Translations under genes and position numbers: made by a program
Assembly (NCBI GenBank): GCA_002633005.1
Contig: NMRA01000046.1
Span: 118,510-182,509, forward strand
Direction of reading: 5' to 3'
DNA from: Phoronis australis
Taxonomy: Eukaryota; Phoronida; Phoronidae
DNA length: 64,000 nucleotides
Part shown: in pieces, positions 22,567 to 35,769 of the stretch
Layout: the number at the start of each line of letters is the position of its first letter
Position numbering within the stretch: position 1 is the first letter of the stretch
Notes under the pieces: generated by a model
Told to the model about the DNA's origin: nothing
Seen by the model: the letters and a program-made list of their open reading frames with translations, nothing else
The model's database searches: none

Positions 22567-23446
22567 GAGATTTCATCTTGAACGTTTATGAAACCCAACA
22601 TTTCATCTTGAACATTTATGAACCCCGACATTTCATCTTGAACATTTATGTAACCCGACATTTCATCTTGAACATTTATGTACCCCGACATTTCATCTTG
22701 AACATTTATGTACCCCGACATTTCATCTTGAACATTTATGTACCCCGACATTTCATCTTGAACATTTATGTACCCCGACATTTCATCTTGAACATTTATG
22801 TACCCCGACATTTCATCTTGAACATTTATGTACCCCGACATTTCATCTTGAACATTTATGTACCCCGACATTTCATCTTGAACATTTATGTACCCCGACA
22901 TTTCATCTTGAACATTTATGTACCCCGACATTTCATCTTGAACATTTATGTACCCCGACATTTCATCTTGAACATTTATGTACCCCGACATTTCATCTTG
23001 AACATTTATGTACCCCGACATTTCATCTTGAACATTTATGTACCCCGACATTTCATCTTGAACATTTATGTACCCCGACATTTCATCTTGAACATTTATG
23101 TACCCCGACATTTCATCTTGAACATTTATGTACCCCGACATTTCATCTTGAACATTTATGTACCCCGACATTTCATCTTGAACATTTATGTACCCCGACA
23201 TTTCATCTTGAACATTTATGTACCCCGACATTTCATCTTGAACATTTATGTACCCCGACATTTCATCTTGAACATTTATGTACCCCGACATTTCATCTTG
23301 AACATTTATGTACCCCGACATTTCATCTTGAACATTTATGTACCCCGAAATTTCATCTTGAACATTTATGTAACCCGACATTTCATCTTGAACATTTATG
23401 TAACTTGACATTTCATCTTGAAGATTTATGTACCCCGACATTTCAT
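22567..23446. repeat. 30-bp minisatellite, about 29 units
   Basis: The unit contains ACATTTCATCTTGAACATTT followed by ATGTACCCCG. About 22 consecutive central units (22681-23340) are identical, while units at both edges carry substitutions (AACCC, CGAAA, AACTTG). Because 30 is a multiple of three, each strand has a long open frame: minus reads MSGYINVQDE repeatedly (22440-23441) and plus reads HFILNIYVPR (22578-23408). There is no signal peptide, splice site or unique protein domain, so a coding role is unsupported. Confidence 0.97.
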
Positions 23447-23879
23447 AATGTTATTGATGTCGTTGTTTTACTATTAACGTGTTTTTATTTTTGATAAATT
23501 TTACTAAAAAAGTTTGGTCACGTGACCCAATCAATGGTAGAATGGTATAAAGTCAAAAATATAATTCTACAGGCTTTGTGAGTTAAATTTTATGATTTGA
23601 AAATATCTGGCTGAATGCACAGACCTGTGGACAATGTCCTACATAAAGTTAGATGTGTCACCATAAGAGTGGCCATTATGAATGTATGAGCGGCCAATAT
23701 TGAGAATTTTAAAAGGACTTCGAAATAACTGTTTTTAAACTTTTAAAAAAACTTCAGAATCTATGGAAATCATTTAACAACCACGATCGCTGCAGTGGTA
23801 ACTAATCAGTGTTATTGACTGCTGCCATGATATCGATGTCTTAATTCTTTTAAAGACATGAAGTCTACCGGAGATCTAA
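23447..23879. other. No gene recognised
   Basis: AT-rich DNA between the minisatellite and the SINE-like cluster, with nothing identifiable. Confidence 0.5.
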
Positions 23880-23935
23880 TCCAGGCTCGCAAGCCATGAC
23901 TTCACCACTTCGCCACGAGCGCGTCGCCCCTTCAT
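23880..23935 (-). repeat. tRNA-derived SINE-like head
   Basis: The minus strand contains GTGGCGAAGTGGTGAAGTCA, matching the A-box pattern TRGCNNAGTNGG, then GGCTTGCGAGCCTGG and a degenerate B box GGATTAGATCTCC about 25 bases on. The spacing is that of a tRNA gene. Mutations in the B box argue against activity. Confidence 0.45.
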
Positions 23936-24000
23936 GCAAACGTAAATAATGATCGCAGATCCTGATTCTGTGTATGCGTAGAGGAGGTACCTTACAGTCA

Positions 24001-24114
24001 CGTGGTCAAATCATGTGACCTAGCAATTACAAGTGTGAAAAGATTGCTGCCCCAACCGGAGCTCAAACCAAGACCTTCTGCAATACAGACGCTCTCTTTT
24101 ACACTAGCCAAGTG
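24001..24114 (-). repeat. tRNA-derived SINE, minus copy of an inverted pair
   Basis: The minus strand starts CTTGGCTAGTGTAAAAGAG (A-box region) and has GGTTTGAGCTCCGG (B box, plus coordinates 24058-24069). A tail follows with GGGGCAGCAAT, CACTTGTAATT and CTAG. The same tail occurs in the plus orientation at 24150-24190, so two SINEs lie head to head. Confidence 0.55.
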
Positions 24115-24127
24115 AACATAGATTGTA

Positions 24128-24208
24128 GAAGGACCCGGGACCGAGCCCCGGTGCCGGGGCAGCAATATTTTCAGACTTGTAATTACTAGCTAATAAGGTT
24201 ACTTGGTG
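24128..24208 (+). repeat. tRNA-derived SINE, plus copy, 5'-truncated
   Basis: It carries GACCGAGCCCCGG (B box), then GGGGCAGCAATATTTTCAGA and CTTGTAATTACTAG, matching the minus copy's tail. It starts about where the B box starts, so the A box is missing. Confidence 0.5.
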
Positions 24209-27200
24209 TGACCAGAAATGTCTCTGTAGGGTACCTGCTCTATGCACTCTGTGAGTGCAAACCCCTATCAAGACATCGTTATTGTCTCCATTACGTTACA
24301 GCGCAAAAGATGTGCATGTGCTGCCTACCAATTCACGTCATTTGTGCACTAGACTCTAGCCTATGGACGCTGTGCGGCATGCAGTCCCACCTCAAGGTCG
24401 CATTATTTTTGTTTTGGTATAACCAAATAACGTTTGTTGATCGCTTTACATTTTAAACGACTGTTGTAACACAGACATAGATAATGAATGCCTTTTGTAA
24501 TATACCTGCTCGCAAGTTTTCCGTAAAAGGTGAATCAAAAAGAAATTAACACAAATCAGTCTCGCCTTGTTCAACTTATTACAGATGCCAAGCCTTTTGA
24601 TGACCTTTTCAACTGTAAACTATGCTTCAATTAATAACAGAACAGCTAACGCCACTTTTCATAAAAAATCATAGTTGTTAGCTGTTGGGAGTTGCTGTAA
24701 TCAAATTAAAAGCAAATTTACTAGACGAAGATTTTTAATACCCTTAGCATAGAAAAACATGTGCCTCCTATAATTCATATTGATTTTGTTGTCGTATTTT
24801 AATCTAACAAAAGATACCACCCTTGTTAAAGCATTGCACATCAGCAAGACATTTTTGTTGTAAATTTTTGTCATTTGTACGGCAAAACACTGACATACAC
24901 TGTAGCGAAAACAAGACCTATGACACGTTTTTTGTGGCCTGTCAACACGACATGATCATATTCCCAGCATCCGGTGAATCTCGGGCACTTTCGAAGCCCC
25001 AAGTTTTCTCTCCGGGATGAACGTTATCTACATATGTGCGAACATCAATCGGTTAATCATTCCCCAGTTAGAAAGTAACATGACGTGCAGTATTACTGAA
25101 GTTCACGCATGCCATCCGAGAGGAAAGTTGAAGCTACGAAAATACTCGATGTGTCCCAGAAGCCGCATTCTACCAGTGATCACTGCATACTGGGAAGATC
25201 AGTACACACGACAATCATGTCATATAAACAAGATTTTAAAGGACACATAAACAATATCTCATCCCACCTATGGTTTGTCGTGTATGTCAATAGCTTACTT
25301 TCGAAATAGCCGTGCCACATTGAAATTCACAAATCCGCCAGACGGCGATCACGTCTTGGGGAACAGGCATTCAGCGCCACCTATAGATCACGTGTAATGC
25401 AGACGGGGATTTTCAACCTTAACGTTTTAATACCATTCCTACCACCATATTAATGCCGGCAAATTCCACCGATGTGCGATCGGTTTTACTAATGCCAGAA
25501 AAAGGCAAATCTCTTGAAATATCCGTAGATGAAGGACATCATGTCCCACACATTTGCTCCTGCGATGAAGAATCTGCAGCGGCTGCTTAATCGTTGGGTC
25601 GTCTGATAAAGCGGCAGAATTACGATCCCAGTCGATGTCACAAAGCCAAAATAAATTACTGAACCTAACCCAATCAAACAATGGGGTGGGGGGGGGGGCA
25701 ATGCGACGTATTCTTTAATCTAATGAACCACTATATGTACAATAGCACTGAATTTCCATCCACCATATATGAGTTGTGATCAAATGGAAGTCGCATTCTC
25801 GCTCTCTTTACTTTGAATACGCCAATCTGAAAAGTCTCCGATTCGAAAACCAATAGTGCGTAGGCATGGCCTAAGGAAACACGACAATGATTGGGTGATG
25901 TGGAATGGTAAAAATATCATTAACACGCTAATCTAGGATGTCGCACGGGCACACTTTTCTAAGGAATGACAACCCGAGCCAGTTTGTACGTAATGTATAT
26001 CAAACTATTAGTGTACAACTCAAAATTTTCCATGAGAGCAGAAAAACGATCACTAAGACACATACTTTTAATCATGTGAAGTGATTTTATAGTCACTTGT
26101 TAGTCTCATTTGTATGTACACTTTGTAAATCATTTCAAATAATTATGAAAGTCCTCTACCACCTGTGTTCAATTGTTAGTAAACGTCAGTCACAATGGTA
26201 AAATTATATCAACAACGATATCACAATCAGTTAATTATAGTTTCTTTGTAATAGGCCTAAGCAAAACAAACGCCTCCATGAATATGAAAAGTAAAACAGC
26301 TTCGCTAAGTTCCGTTTGCTTGATACATAATTCTGTCAGCCAAGTACTAGTCTCATTGAAATAGGTGGTCTCCAACCAAGTATATTTTTATTTGATTTCC
26401 GAGCAGTTGAATGGACATGCGCTGTTTCACTGGGTTTCTAGTCTTTCACAAAATGGACACGGGAGCTCAGCTGCACACTCAAAGCTAGTCTAATGTAATA
26501 CTCGAGGAACAGGAGATACGGACACTCAAGATAATACCAAATAACTCAAAACCTAATATATGAGACAACACTACACAACAATTTTAACACTAAACTAATT
26601 ACCACTAGGAACTAGAAGGCTACAGTTTATTCTGGCCCATATTCAGTCATAAAATGACGTCGAGTAACTGGACATAGCAACTGGTGCAAACCATAGTCTA
26701 CAGACTACATATACTTCGTATTATACTGCTTGAAAGATAAATGGAATAATTTTTAAGGTACAAAATAACAAAACAAACGATGTTTTATGAACATGTATTC
26801 TCCACAGCCATTGTAAATGCGAAAATAACATCTATTAGGTTAGTAAACTCCAAATAAGGAAGTCAATACAGTCAGGAACATGACTGGCAGAGAGGCTGGC
26901 TTGAAAACAAAAGACGCAACATGCCCTTACTGCTTTGCACTATTTTGTCCCTTGACGTGTGTTGTGTCTAACCTCTCTACTCGAAACTCAACTCAAAATG
27001 TTACTACTAAATGCTAAGATTAGACAGTGGGCTCTGAAGCCACCTAACAGAATTGTAGGCATTCTGCCGTTCTGTTAACGCCTTGTTTGCAAGGGAACAC
27101 TTCTCTCAACGCACTAAGAACGTCATGTCACTCAAAGATACTGCTTTTCTCAAAAAGTGTCCGCCAACAAAACCTGAAATGCAAACGTTAAAAGCGTACC

Positions 27201-27940
27201 ACTGTGACATCACTAAATGTCTCGTTACCAGGAAATTCGTATATTTTGTTGCCGTGCCGTATTTGCAAAGCACTTGGCGCCACATCCGTTTCTATCGACG
27301 GGCGACAAGTAAATTCGTCATGTTTCCATGGGTTTTAAAGTTTCTCGTGTTTCCGATCAGTCGTAAATTGTCTATTTCCGTCATTTAAAGGTGTGTTTAG
27401 CGACAAGGTTTTGCGTCAGATTTTCGAACGAGTTTGCAGAACGACATGGAACTAAATTTTGTCATCGATAGTTTCTTCTTGTTGACAGTCCTCTGACTTT
27501 GGTGAGACCCTCAAAAACTCGACGACAAAAGTCGAAGGAAAGTCGTAAGCATTTGGTTTTTATTACAAAAGCATACATGTTTCGTATTAGAAGTTCCCCG
27601 AGAATGAAGATAAGGTATTGTGCTAGACATATGCAACATATTTTAAAAACGCCATTTTTAATAAGGTTTGAGAATATCATTAAAAGGACAATTAAAGTAG
27701 ACCATGCTTAATGGAAACGTCACCGGGCTGCTCATCATGAAACCAACCTGACGACTTAGTGAATCTGGCTGGTGTTTGAAGTCCATGACCGGTGTTTCTT
27801 TCACTCCCCCTGACAGGACATGCAACCGTTCAACCTTTGACCAAAAAAGATCGAAAACACAAGGCTATATTCTGCTGGCACGTGATCAACAACTTTTGAC
27901 TTATCAACGAAGTAACGATGTCTAAAAGTATTAAGCCCCG
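24209..27940. other. No gene recognised
   Basis: About 3.7 kb of unique-looking DNA. Open frames up to 101 codons (27083-27388) show no domain, signal or credible splice context. A short G-run lies at 25682-25699. I see nothing nameable here. Confidence 0.45.
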
Positions 27941-27943
27941 GCC

Positions 27944-27977
27944 TATATAATTCTTGATTCCAAAACAGTCGTTCATT
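27944..27977 (+). promoter_or_regulatory. Candidate TATA plus initiator
   Basis: TATATAA at 27944-27950 and TCATT at 27973-27977 are spaced 31 bases apart. No coding sequence follows that I can identify, so this is motif evidence only. Confidence 0.2.
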
Positions 27978-28117
27978 TTATTCTACATAAAAAAATAAAG
28001 AAAAATAACGAAAATTAGAAACTAGGTAGTAACAAATCACCGCCGTAATTTTCTAGTCTCGTACTTTCTTACAACACTTTTTAAAGACCACTGCTGAATG
28101 AGGACGCTGTGGTCGGC

Positions 28118-28125
28118 TATATAAG
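28118..28125 (+). promoter_or_regulatory. TATA box-like sequence
   Basis: GGCTATATAAGTC is close to the consensus core TATA element and sits only about 170 bases from the previous one. No initiator consensus stands out at plus 30, and no gene is recognised downstream. Confidence 0.2.
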
Positions 28126-30815
28126 TCTCCGACAGATTCCCACAACTTTTTCGAAAGAGTATCATGTAGACGTTTTGAGGAAGCAAATCTCTTCTGAAAA
28201 ATGAGCGTTTCCGACTGGAGGCTCTTTCGGAAATCCCCGTTATTTAGATAGTAAAGATACTGGCATTGACTTCAGTGACTGTCTGGCAGGCAAAGGCTAT
28301 TGGTGAACTATAATAAAACCAAAAAACAGATCTTTTTGTTTTGATCAGAATCCATCCCAATCTAACAATAACCCCAGAAATCCGCTTTTCGGCCGTAAAA
28401 ACGATAATTACCCTTAAGTGTGAGCCGCTTTGTCAAGTTTTTTCGTATGAGAAATGCGGCAGTCGGGCAGTGCTGTAGCGGTAAAAGTAGAGGTAAGTAG
28501 GCGCCGAAAGCCCACGGTATCACCTTGAGCACTGAACGTAACTTGCGGTGCGTAGGCGCTACGTGTAAATGCCAAAAGGTGGTTGGCTGCGCCTACGTGC
28601 GCCTACGTCCCACTACAGCACAGCAGTCGGGTGAAACTGTAACGAGAATCACATTTTTCTTGCAAACGTCGGTCGTTATTTTATTTACTGGGACCCTTCG
28701 TCGTCATGTAATCCGTGAAGCCGTTTTCTATTGTAATCTATAAACGCAAAAATGCAGAAAAAATGCGGAGAACGAACGTAGGTCTTGTAGACGACGAGGT
28801 AGGTGGCTGAGTGAGCTAGACCACGTTGAACTAAACAAAGTAAATATGGGCGACCAATCAGGTGTCGCATAGAGAAATGTATGAATACAAAAGTAGACAC
28901 TTGAGGCTATAAATAGAGATGAGTAATAAAAAATAAACCCTAAGAGTTGATATCAAAATAAAGTGACAAATGTCAAAATAATGCCGATAAATACATCTAA
29001 CAAGTTAAATTTAATATTATGGTACTTTTGTTCAGCCTGAGGCATCAATATCAAGTCCAAAGGATCTCTCATCGGTTCATTGCAAAACTCTGAAGTCATA
29101 GTATGTAAACTGTTGCTCGATTACTTCAAATATCAGTCTTTGTCCTTTCCGTCTGTGTAACGAAATAAAAAGAAGTGAGACGACGATAAAAGAATTGATG
29201 AAGTGTGAAGCAAGCTGTAACAGAACGCACATAAGGAGAGATGTTTCTATAGCGGTACCATAGATTAAAGTAGTATTTACGCGAGAGACGTACAGCTGAC
29301 ACGGAACGACTAACACGGAACAGCTGATCAGGTACAAGTGTAAGCGTAAACACGATTGACACGGAGCAAGCTGACACTGGTCGGCCATTATTACACCGGT
29401 TTAATAGGTAGAGCAATTTACACTCGATCAGTTGCTCTAGTTTCAACTAACCATCTAAACAGAACTAGGACAGGACGGAAAGGGATCATCTTTCAATGTG
29501 CTTGCGCAATATCGTATAATTACACGGGTAATGGGCTGGCATTACACGTGGTTTGGACTTTCGTTGTTGTTTGCGAGCATGCACAGACAGTATTCATGTT
29601 AGTGACTCATGCTGATCCAGTTTGCGATCTATTGTCTTGTAAATGCGACTAAACTGGAGCAAGTCGCACCGTGACAACTGACACGGTGACAACTGGCTCT
29701 CGTCTAGAAGCGGCTTAAAACCTAGATGTGACACGCCAGCATAAAAATAAGTTGCATTCGCTTTGCAGCACCACCTGATTTTTGTCAGTGCTCGATATAA
29801 CAACTGATGTTATTCAAGAAAAGTAGTACTGAAGGTATTTTCGTGTATGAACCCGTGGGATATATTTGGTAGATGGAGTCGAAGGCACAAATTACGCCCT
29901 GGCGAACATTTGGCACCACCAAATCTATTGGACTGGGCGTATATTTAACAACGCTGTTGTGCAGGCATAGTGCAAAATTAATCACAAGGCGTTCACTTAT
30001 TTTGGAAATACACGGCTGCATGGGCGTATCCTGGATACCTACCTAAAATTCTATGATTTAGGAAAACACATTTTCGGGACTTTAAATGGAGATACATAAT
30101 AAAAATTGACAACAAACGAAGCAGGCTGTGACAAGGGTGTACAACCATCGACGTTTCAAGGGCAAATACCGCAATTTTAATTTATGAAAGTACTGTGTGT
30201 CTCGCAGTGTGGCTGGCACTAGCCCTACGGCATAAAAAATAACAATCTCAAATAAGTCGGACTGGTTTCTGCTGCTTAACAACGGACGGATATTTTACAA
30301 AATGAAAATTTCTCGATCCTCATATTTGCATTCTGTCCACCGTACTGGCCAGCACAAAAATTCACATAAAACAAACACAATAAAGAAGAGATAGCCACGA
30401 ACTTTCACTCGTGAGCCTTTCCAAAATTTGTAAGCACATTTCTGTGAATGACAGTATTTTTTGGTTTCAGCCACAGGCGTATCTTTCCCCAGCAAAATAT
30501 ATCGATGTCAGAAGTTGACTGTGGGTTTAGTTTAAAAGGTAGCTATGTTTTGTAATTGTGGGTGGATGGAGAGAGAATGATTAAATCCAGTAATAAATTT
30601 ATTATTTAATAGCCACTAATTAATGTAAGTGAAACCAGTTATTAATCAAAATACACTAACAATCAAGAAGAGTAACTACGCTAGTGCCCTCTGTAGAGAT
30701 AATTACAATCAATTAACCATAAACAACCAAACATCTTATCTGCTATTCAATCTCTAGGACTCGACATTCGTTGGATGACGGACCTGTTGGTTGATATTTG
30801 TACTCACACACGCAT
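28126..30815. other. No gene recognised
   Basis: Overlapping frames of about 100 codons near 29077-29446 (minus) and 29356-29652 (plus) are mutually exclusive and without domains. The phrase ACACGGA is repeated several times at 29295-29365, and GTGACAACTGACACGGTGAC lies near 29672. Nothing is assigned. Confidence 0.4.
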
Positions 30816-30945
30816 TGTACTGCGACAATCTACTTGCTGATCACAGTCCTTCGAGACGCACCGACATGTGTAAGCAAAACTATCTGACTACCCACAATTC
30901 CACTTCCTGATCACAATTCTTCGAGAAGCAACACGCGGGCAATAT
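30816..30945. repeat. Imperfect tandem duplication, unit about 75-85 bp
   Basis: TCTACTTGCTGATCACAGTC followed by CTTCGAGACGCA is repeated as CCACTTCCTGATCACAATTC followed by TTCGAGAAGCA. Confidence 0.6.
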
Positions 30946-32099
30946 CCACAATACAAGTGGCAAGCTCTAAGTAAACTTTCTGTCCGTTAAGGTCTAGGTA
31001 GAGGCCTGTGTAGCTCCATCCAAAATGAATAAAATGTTGTGGTTGGGTTTGCCGGCCCGGTTTTGTGAACTAGATGGGAAGTGATTGTCACAAATGGTCA
31101 ATAGTTCCCTTAAGTTGTTTTGAGTAAATTAAGTCCAGAAATTTGGGCTGTGCTCTTACCTACTAGGAGACATAAGGGCAGCCATTTTGAGAGCACGTCC
31201 TTGTTGAGTCTTCTTAGGGCGAAACCAAGTAGCCTTCAGACAAGTGGATTGGTAAAAAATCTGGTAGGAACCTCAATTCCTAGAATCTAGATTGCATAAG
31301 AGCATTCGGATGATAGTCTCTTTTCTTGCACGGGGACAGCCGTGAATTTGTGGGCTTAGGTAAAATATGGCCAAAATCGCACTTTTTGGTTATTTTTGGG
31401 ACCTCCATTTTTCACGGTGGGATGTACCAAGGTAAAAAGTCATGGCTTTGATAATTTTCTTTCATTTTTGTACTTTCTGTTACTTATGCCTTTTTTCATG
31501 TGAGACAGATATGCAAACAAGATCCAGAGATAAGGTAAAATCAGCCACTGGTACTGTGGTCTTGGTCCTAACCCTTACCCTTGCCAAAATCCTCTTTAGA
31601 ATCTCCCACAAAATGGCTCTGTTGTGCTATTTCTTCAGTACAGTGAAGCAAGTCTCATGGCTTCAATTACTGAATTCCATCCGACTGTCTCCTACTCATT
31701 TGCCCAAACTATAATAATGCACTTACGTAACGATTGGCTAATAAAAACACATCATCTTATCTGATCATATCAATGGCTGTTATAATCTAATCTTAGAAAT
31801 TTCTAAGCTCTTTATAGTACACTGACCCCAGAACAAAAGAGGTAAACATCATCTAAAAGTACATGTAAACATCAATGTACATGTAAACAAGTTTGACCCC
31901 ATGGTTGGGAACGTCCATGAGCCCATAATTGTTGTTTACATCAGTAAATTAAATCGGGCGCTGTGAAGAAGGGACGTAATTTCCACGGAATGTCCACATT
32001 AAATAACATCAATAAAGCGAGCAGGGGTCATCTTTTTATGTTGAAAAATAATCCATTTTGACATTTTCACGGAGTTAAACATTAACGCTGTTATGGCAG
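30946..32099. other. No gene recognised
   Basis: The plus frame 31442-31714 (90 codons) is hydrophobic at its start but has no recognised domain. ACATGTAAACATC is repeated near 31860-31890. Confidence 0.4.
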
Positions 32100-32525
32100 G
32101 CGTACAATTAATCAAGTGCTTCGTGTTTATCTCGAACTATCGCCACCACGGACTTATTCGCTATGTCTAATTAAAGACAAGTTTACATTCCGGACGTAAC
32201 GGCGCATCATTTAAGAATCTGCAACATTCTTCGAAAGTTGCCTTGCCCATCTGTAAGTAGTCTTCCGACATTATGAGGTTTTAGAGCGTGATTGGGCTAG
32301 ATGAGCTGATTAAATGTACGCGTTGAATAAGCAATAGTGCGCGTTAATAAGGTAAAAATACGCGTTGAATAAGACCAGCACGATGATCGTTTAAGAAATA
32401 AAAGTACACATTGAATAAGTAAAGCTACCCGTAAGTTGATTAAAGAAAATAGGCGTCGATTAAGCACATTTCAACGTGTTGACAGGTACTCGTTTAAGAA
32501 CCCTTTGGCGCTTCATATTACTGGT
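32100..32525 (+). mobile_element. CGCGTTGATTAAG-rich element, solo copy
   Basis: Several degenerate copies of CGCGTTGAATAAG / CGTTGATTAAG are followed by CTCGTTTAAGAACCC and TTTGGCGCTTCATATT. The left part (AAAGACAAGTTTACATTC, CATTCTTCGAAAGTTGCCTTG, GCGTGATTGGGCTA) matches 43945-44130. The right part matches 46535-46695. It therefore shows what the 43.7-46.7 kb element looked like before it was interrupted. Confidence 0.75.
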
Positions 32526-35500
32526 GGTCACTGCGAGAAATGAAAACCAAGTGTATTCTGGATATTAAGACTTTTGTTATCTCATGCACAGCATTTTAAT
32601 AATTGAGTGACTGCTCGATGAGCCTCAACCCCAGAAAGAAGTTTAAATTACCGTGTTTGCATAGTGAAGACGTTTTATCGGAAATTGCCTCGAAAGCTTT
32701 AGGGAACAATGTGTTAACAGCCGTGTGATGCAATTACTATTATTGGCTCCCACATCACTTTACAAATTAGCTTCTGTACCAGACGAATGAACTTCAATTG
32801 ACACCGTCACGATTCGTGTCCCCATGAGATGCATTAAACATTCATTCAACGCCTAGCTATCAAACACAAAATTAAACGTCCACGCTTGTTTCCTCTTGGG
32901 AACTTCAAAAGTCAATCACTGATTAGAAGTTTTGTTTTCCGTTTTTGAGTTTTCCTATCTTTGGCATTACAGATGAAGTCAAACCAGTTGTGCAAATAAT
33001 GAGTCTGTGGTTAGAAGATTAGCCTCGTCAAGAGACAAATTCAATCCCTCCACTAGCTCCACTACTATTTGCTGATAGTGTTATTTATTTATTTATTAAT
33101 TAATGTAACATTTACAATGAGGGTAGCCTCATCAGTTCACTCTGCTTTCCATGGGGGTACAGCAAATGACACAGGTACATGTTTTTTAAAAACATTTCTA
33201 ACTGATAAGTCCGGTTATTCTACACCACCATACAAGTTCATAATAAAATATGCGTGTTGCTTTTGTTGCACACAGAGCACCGGTTCCTTGGTACAGGGGC
33301 TAAACTTAATATTTTCCTGATCACAGAGAGATTGCGAAAGCGCAGTGAGAACCAGCATGTTGTGAAAGAAAAGCTGTTTTCTTACAAAAACTTAAAAAAC
33401 CTCAGCAATGATACTTTTCTTGCCCTCAATGTTACTTTAAGCCTTAGACCATGTAATATTAGGTAATTCCAGGAGCTCAGAAGTTTGAGCAGAATTTGAG
33501 ACATTAATGCAACAAAAGGGGTAGAAATTTTGCCAGTCTGTTGTGAAGTCGCACACTCATTCAATTAATTCATGGTTTCAACAGTGATCTAGCTGGCCCA
33601 AACTGCTGTTTGCAGAAGCACAAAATGATATAAGAACATGCCAAGAATTGTATGCATGTCAGTATGAAGGCACTTGCCACTTTACTTGGCTTTCCTCAAT
33701 TCTTAACTGCTCCCTGCTAGTTTATGAGCCTTGGTCCTTAGTAATTGCCAATTACTTGCACACCCACCCAAGAATTACTACTATGCAATGTAGACAATAG
33801 CTGTAAACAAGCTAGCCAAGCCAGCAGGATAACACCAGCTGACTGTCTTCTGATGAATGCTTTTACGAAGCAGACGACTTGAGAATGGGAAAGGTACGGA
33901 CACAATATTTTCCTGGCATTTGATTGGCTGTTCTGATCATTTTGCACTGACACCTGGTGGCTAACATATTAGTTGAGGTTATTTTTTTCCAACTTTGAAA
34001 TTAAAATTCATACTAAAGGTGAAAGTGTATTCTGGGGAACTTTTTTTGAAAATGACTTTTGAACATCTGTTGACGGGTTTAATGCAAAGTTCCCGTTGCC
34101 CCCCGAAAGTTGCCACGGAGGTGAAAGATAGGAGACTGGAACTATGGCCAATTAATAGCTTTGAGTGACTATTCCAAACAGTTTTAATGAGGACTTGTCA
34201 GCAGTGATACTATAATTTTAGGTGCTTCACGCTCAACATTGCCATAGCCTACAATTTGTAAGTCCTGAAGTATCACAGGTTGTATTTATTCTCCTCTTGG
34301 CTGGTGCCATGTCTGTTGTAGAGAGATCTTGGCAACATGCCCTGGAACAGAGGAACCTCTGGACGTTGATGCTTGGCAATTTGATGCAGCAACCCAGTGA
34401 TATGGACACTGACTTGCCCACGACCAATTTGCGCATGAGTAATTGCTTTTCTCACCTCAGGAACAGGAATGAGATGAATCTGCAAAATGCAGTTTTTGAA
34501 AATTGAGCAAATTGATTCGAATGTTTGATACTGCTAGTTGAGTTAGTGTACGTGGGTGGGAAATTTGACAGCAATAATTCTTAAGTGTCAGCATGCGAGT
34601 CAGCTATTATTGAGAAATTATTGAGTCAAAATCGGATTAAATTTTTATTAGATCATAGAGTACATTAAACATGTTCCTAATGTCGTCAATCAGGTCAATT
34701 TAATGTTTTGCTACATTAAATGCAATTAAATGAATTCATACACTTATTAGCAAAAAAATTGCATGCCTCCTCAAATCAGTGGGTCATTTTTCTCTGTGAT
34801 CTGAAACATTTTACTTGCTACTTGCAACCACTTGCTGCTGGCCTTACTGTAAATAAAATCAACGTTTTAGTGCATGATTTATAAACTGTCCAGTGCGTAT
34901 AGATTTAAAACATGAGTAGATAATAGAAACACCGGTTGTAATTTGACAAAATGTAGTTGATCAATTAAACTGAAAACACCTTAGTTCAGTCCACGTTCCA
35001 CGCAACTGAATTCAACGATTCACGAAATAACATAATGAATTTACAAATAAATCTGACAGCTTCAAACTTTTCAACTATAATTAAGCTACTCACGGTGAAA
35101 TTGGTATCATTGCGTTGTTTTGTGAATCCATTGAAATAGACAGTTGGTAGGACTGACCAGCTGACATCTCAACAACGGAATAATGTTTATAGTGTGTGAA
35201 ACAACTTACTTTTTATTGAGGTTATGGAGTACTTGTACTCTTTTGACAGACGATTCTTGCCGGATGACTGTAAAGACTTTTTACAATAGCATTCCAGAAA
35301 GCTAAATGTTATGTTTGGAACAAGTATAAGGTCACGATCAGCCAGGACAAATGAGGCTACCTTTACTATAAACAGGATGTAGTTTATCCGTGTTAGCCTC
35401 GCCTTGGATTTTCTCTTAGTATTCATGAATTAATGAGGAAGGCCTTTGTGTGGCATATTGGTCGGATTTTTTTCCTTGAATTTGGCGTTGCAAATCCGTG

Positions 35501-35769
35501 TCCTGAATTGCATGAGAAGATATTGTGCCTAGAGTCACTGTTTAAAGGTCCAACGTCCCCGACGTCTATATATTCGACTTATTTACATGTGATGGAAAAA
35601 CAGAACAGGGATCTTGGGTGGGTTACCTATGTAAGAAGTAGATAGTCGATAAAATGTCATATACTGTTACTATAAAATAAGTTAAAGTTGTACAATAAAA
35701 AGCAAGCTATACAAGAGAATTACAAAGATATCAGTAGGCCAGGAAGACAGCTAAAACCCTCTGGTTAGC
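32526..35769. other. No gene recognised
   Basis: A long stretch of mostly AT-rich DNA. The frames at 33069-33466, 34222-34506 (plus) and 34233-34485, 35187-35426 (minus) have no identifiable domains. Around 32995-33055 GTGGTTAGAAGATTAGC and TTCAATCCC are weakly tRNA-like. Confidence 0.4.

Noticed and set aside
22440-23441. Long open frames on both strands as repeat-protein genes
   Set aside because: They are produced by a 30-bp tandem repeat with no stop in these frames. Both strands are open equally, with no unique flanking domain, signal peptide or splice evidence.
22567-23446. CRISPR array
   Set aside because: The units are contiguous with no spacers, and the context is an animal genome.
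32995-33055. tRNA gene or SINE
   Set aside because: Only a partial A box and a weak TTCAATCCC were seen, with no stem pairing and no shared tail.
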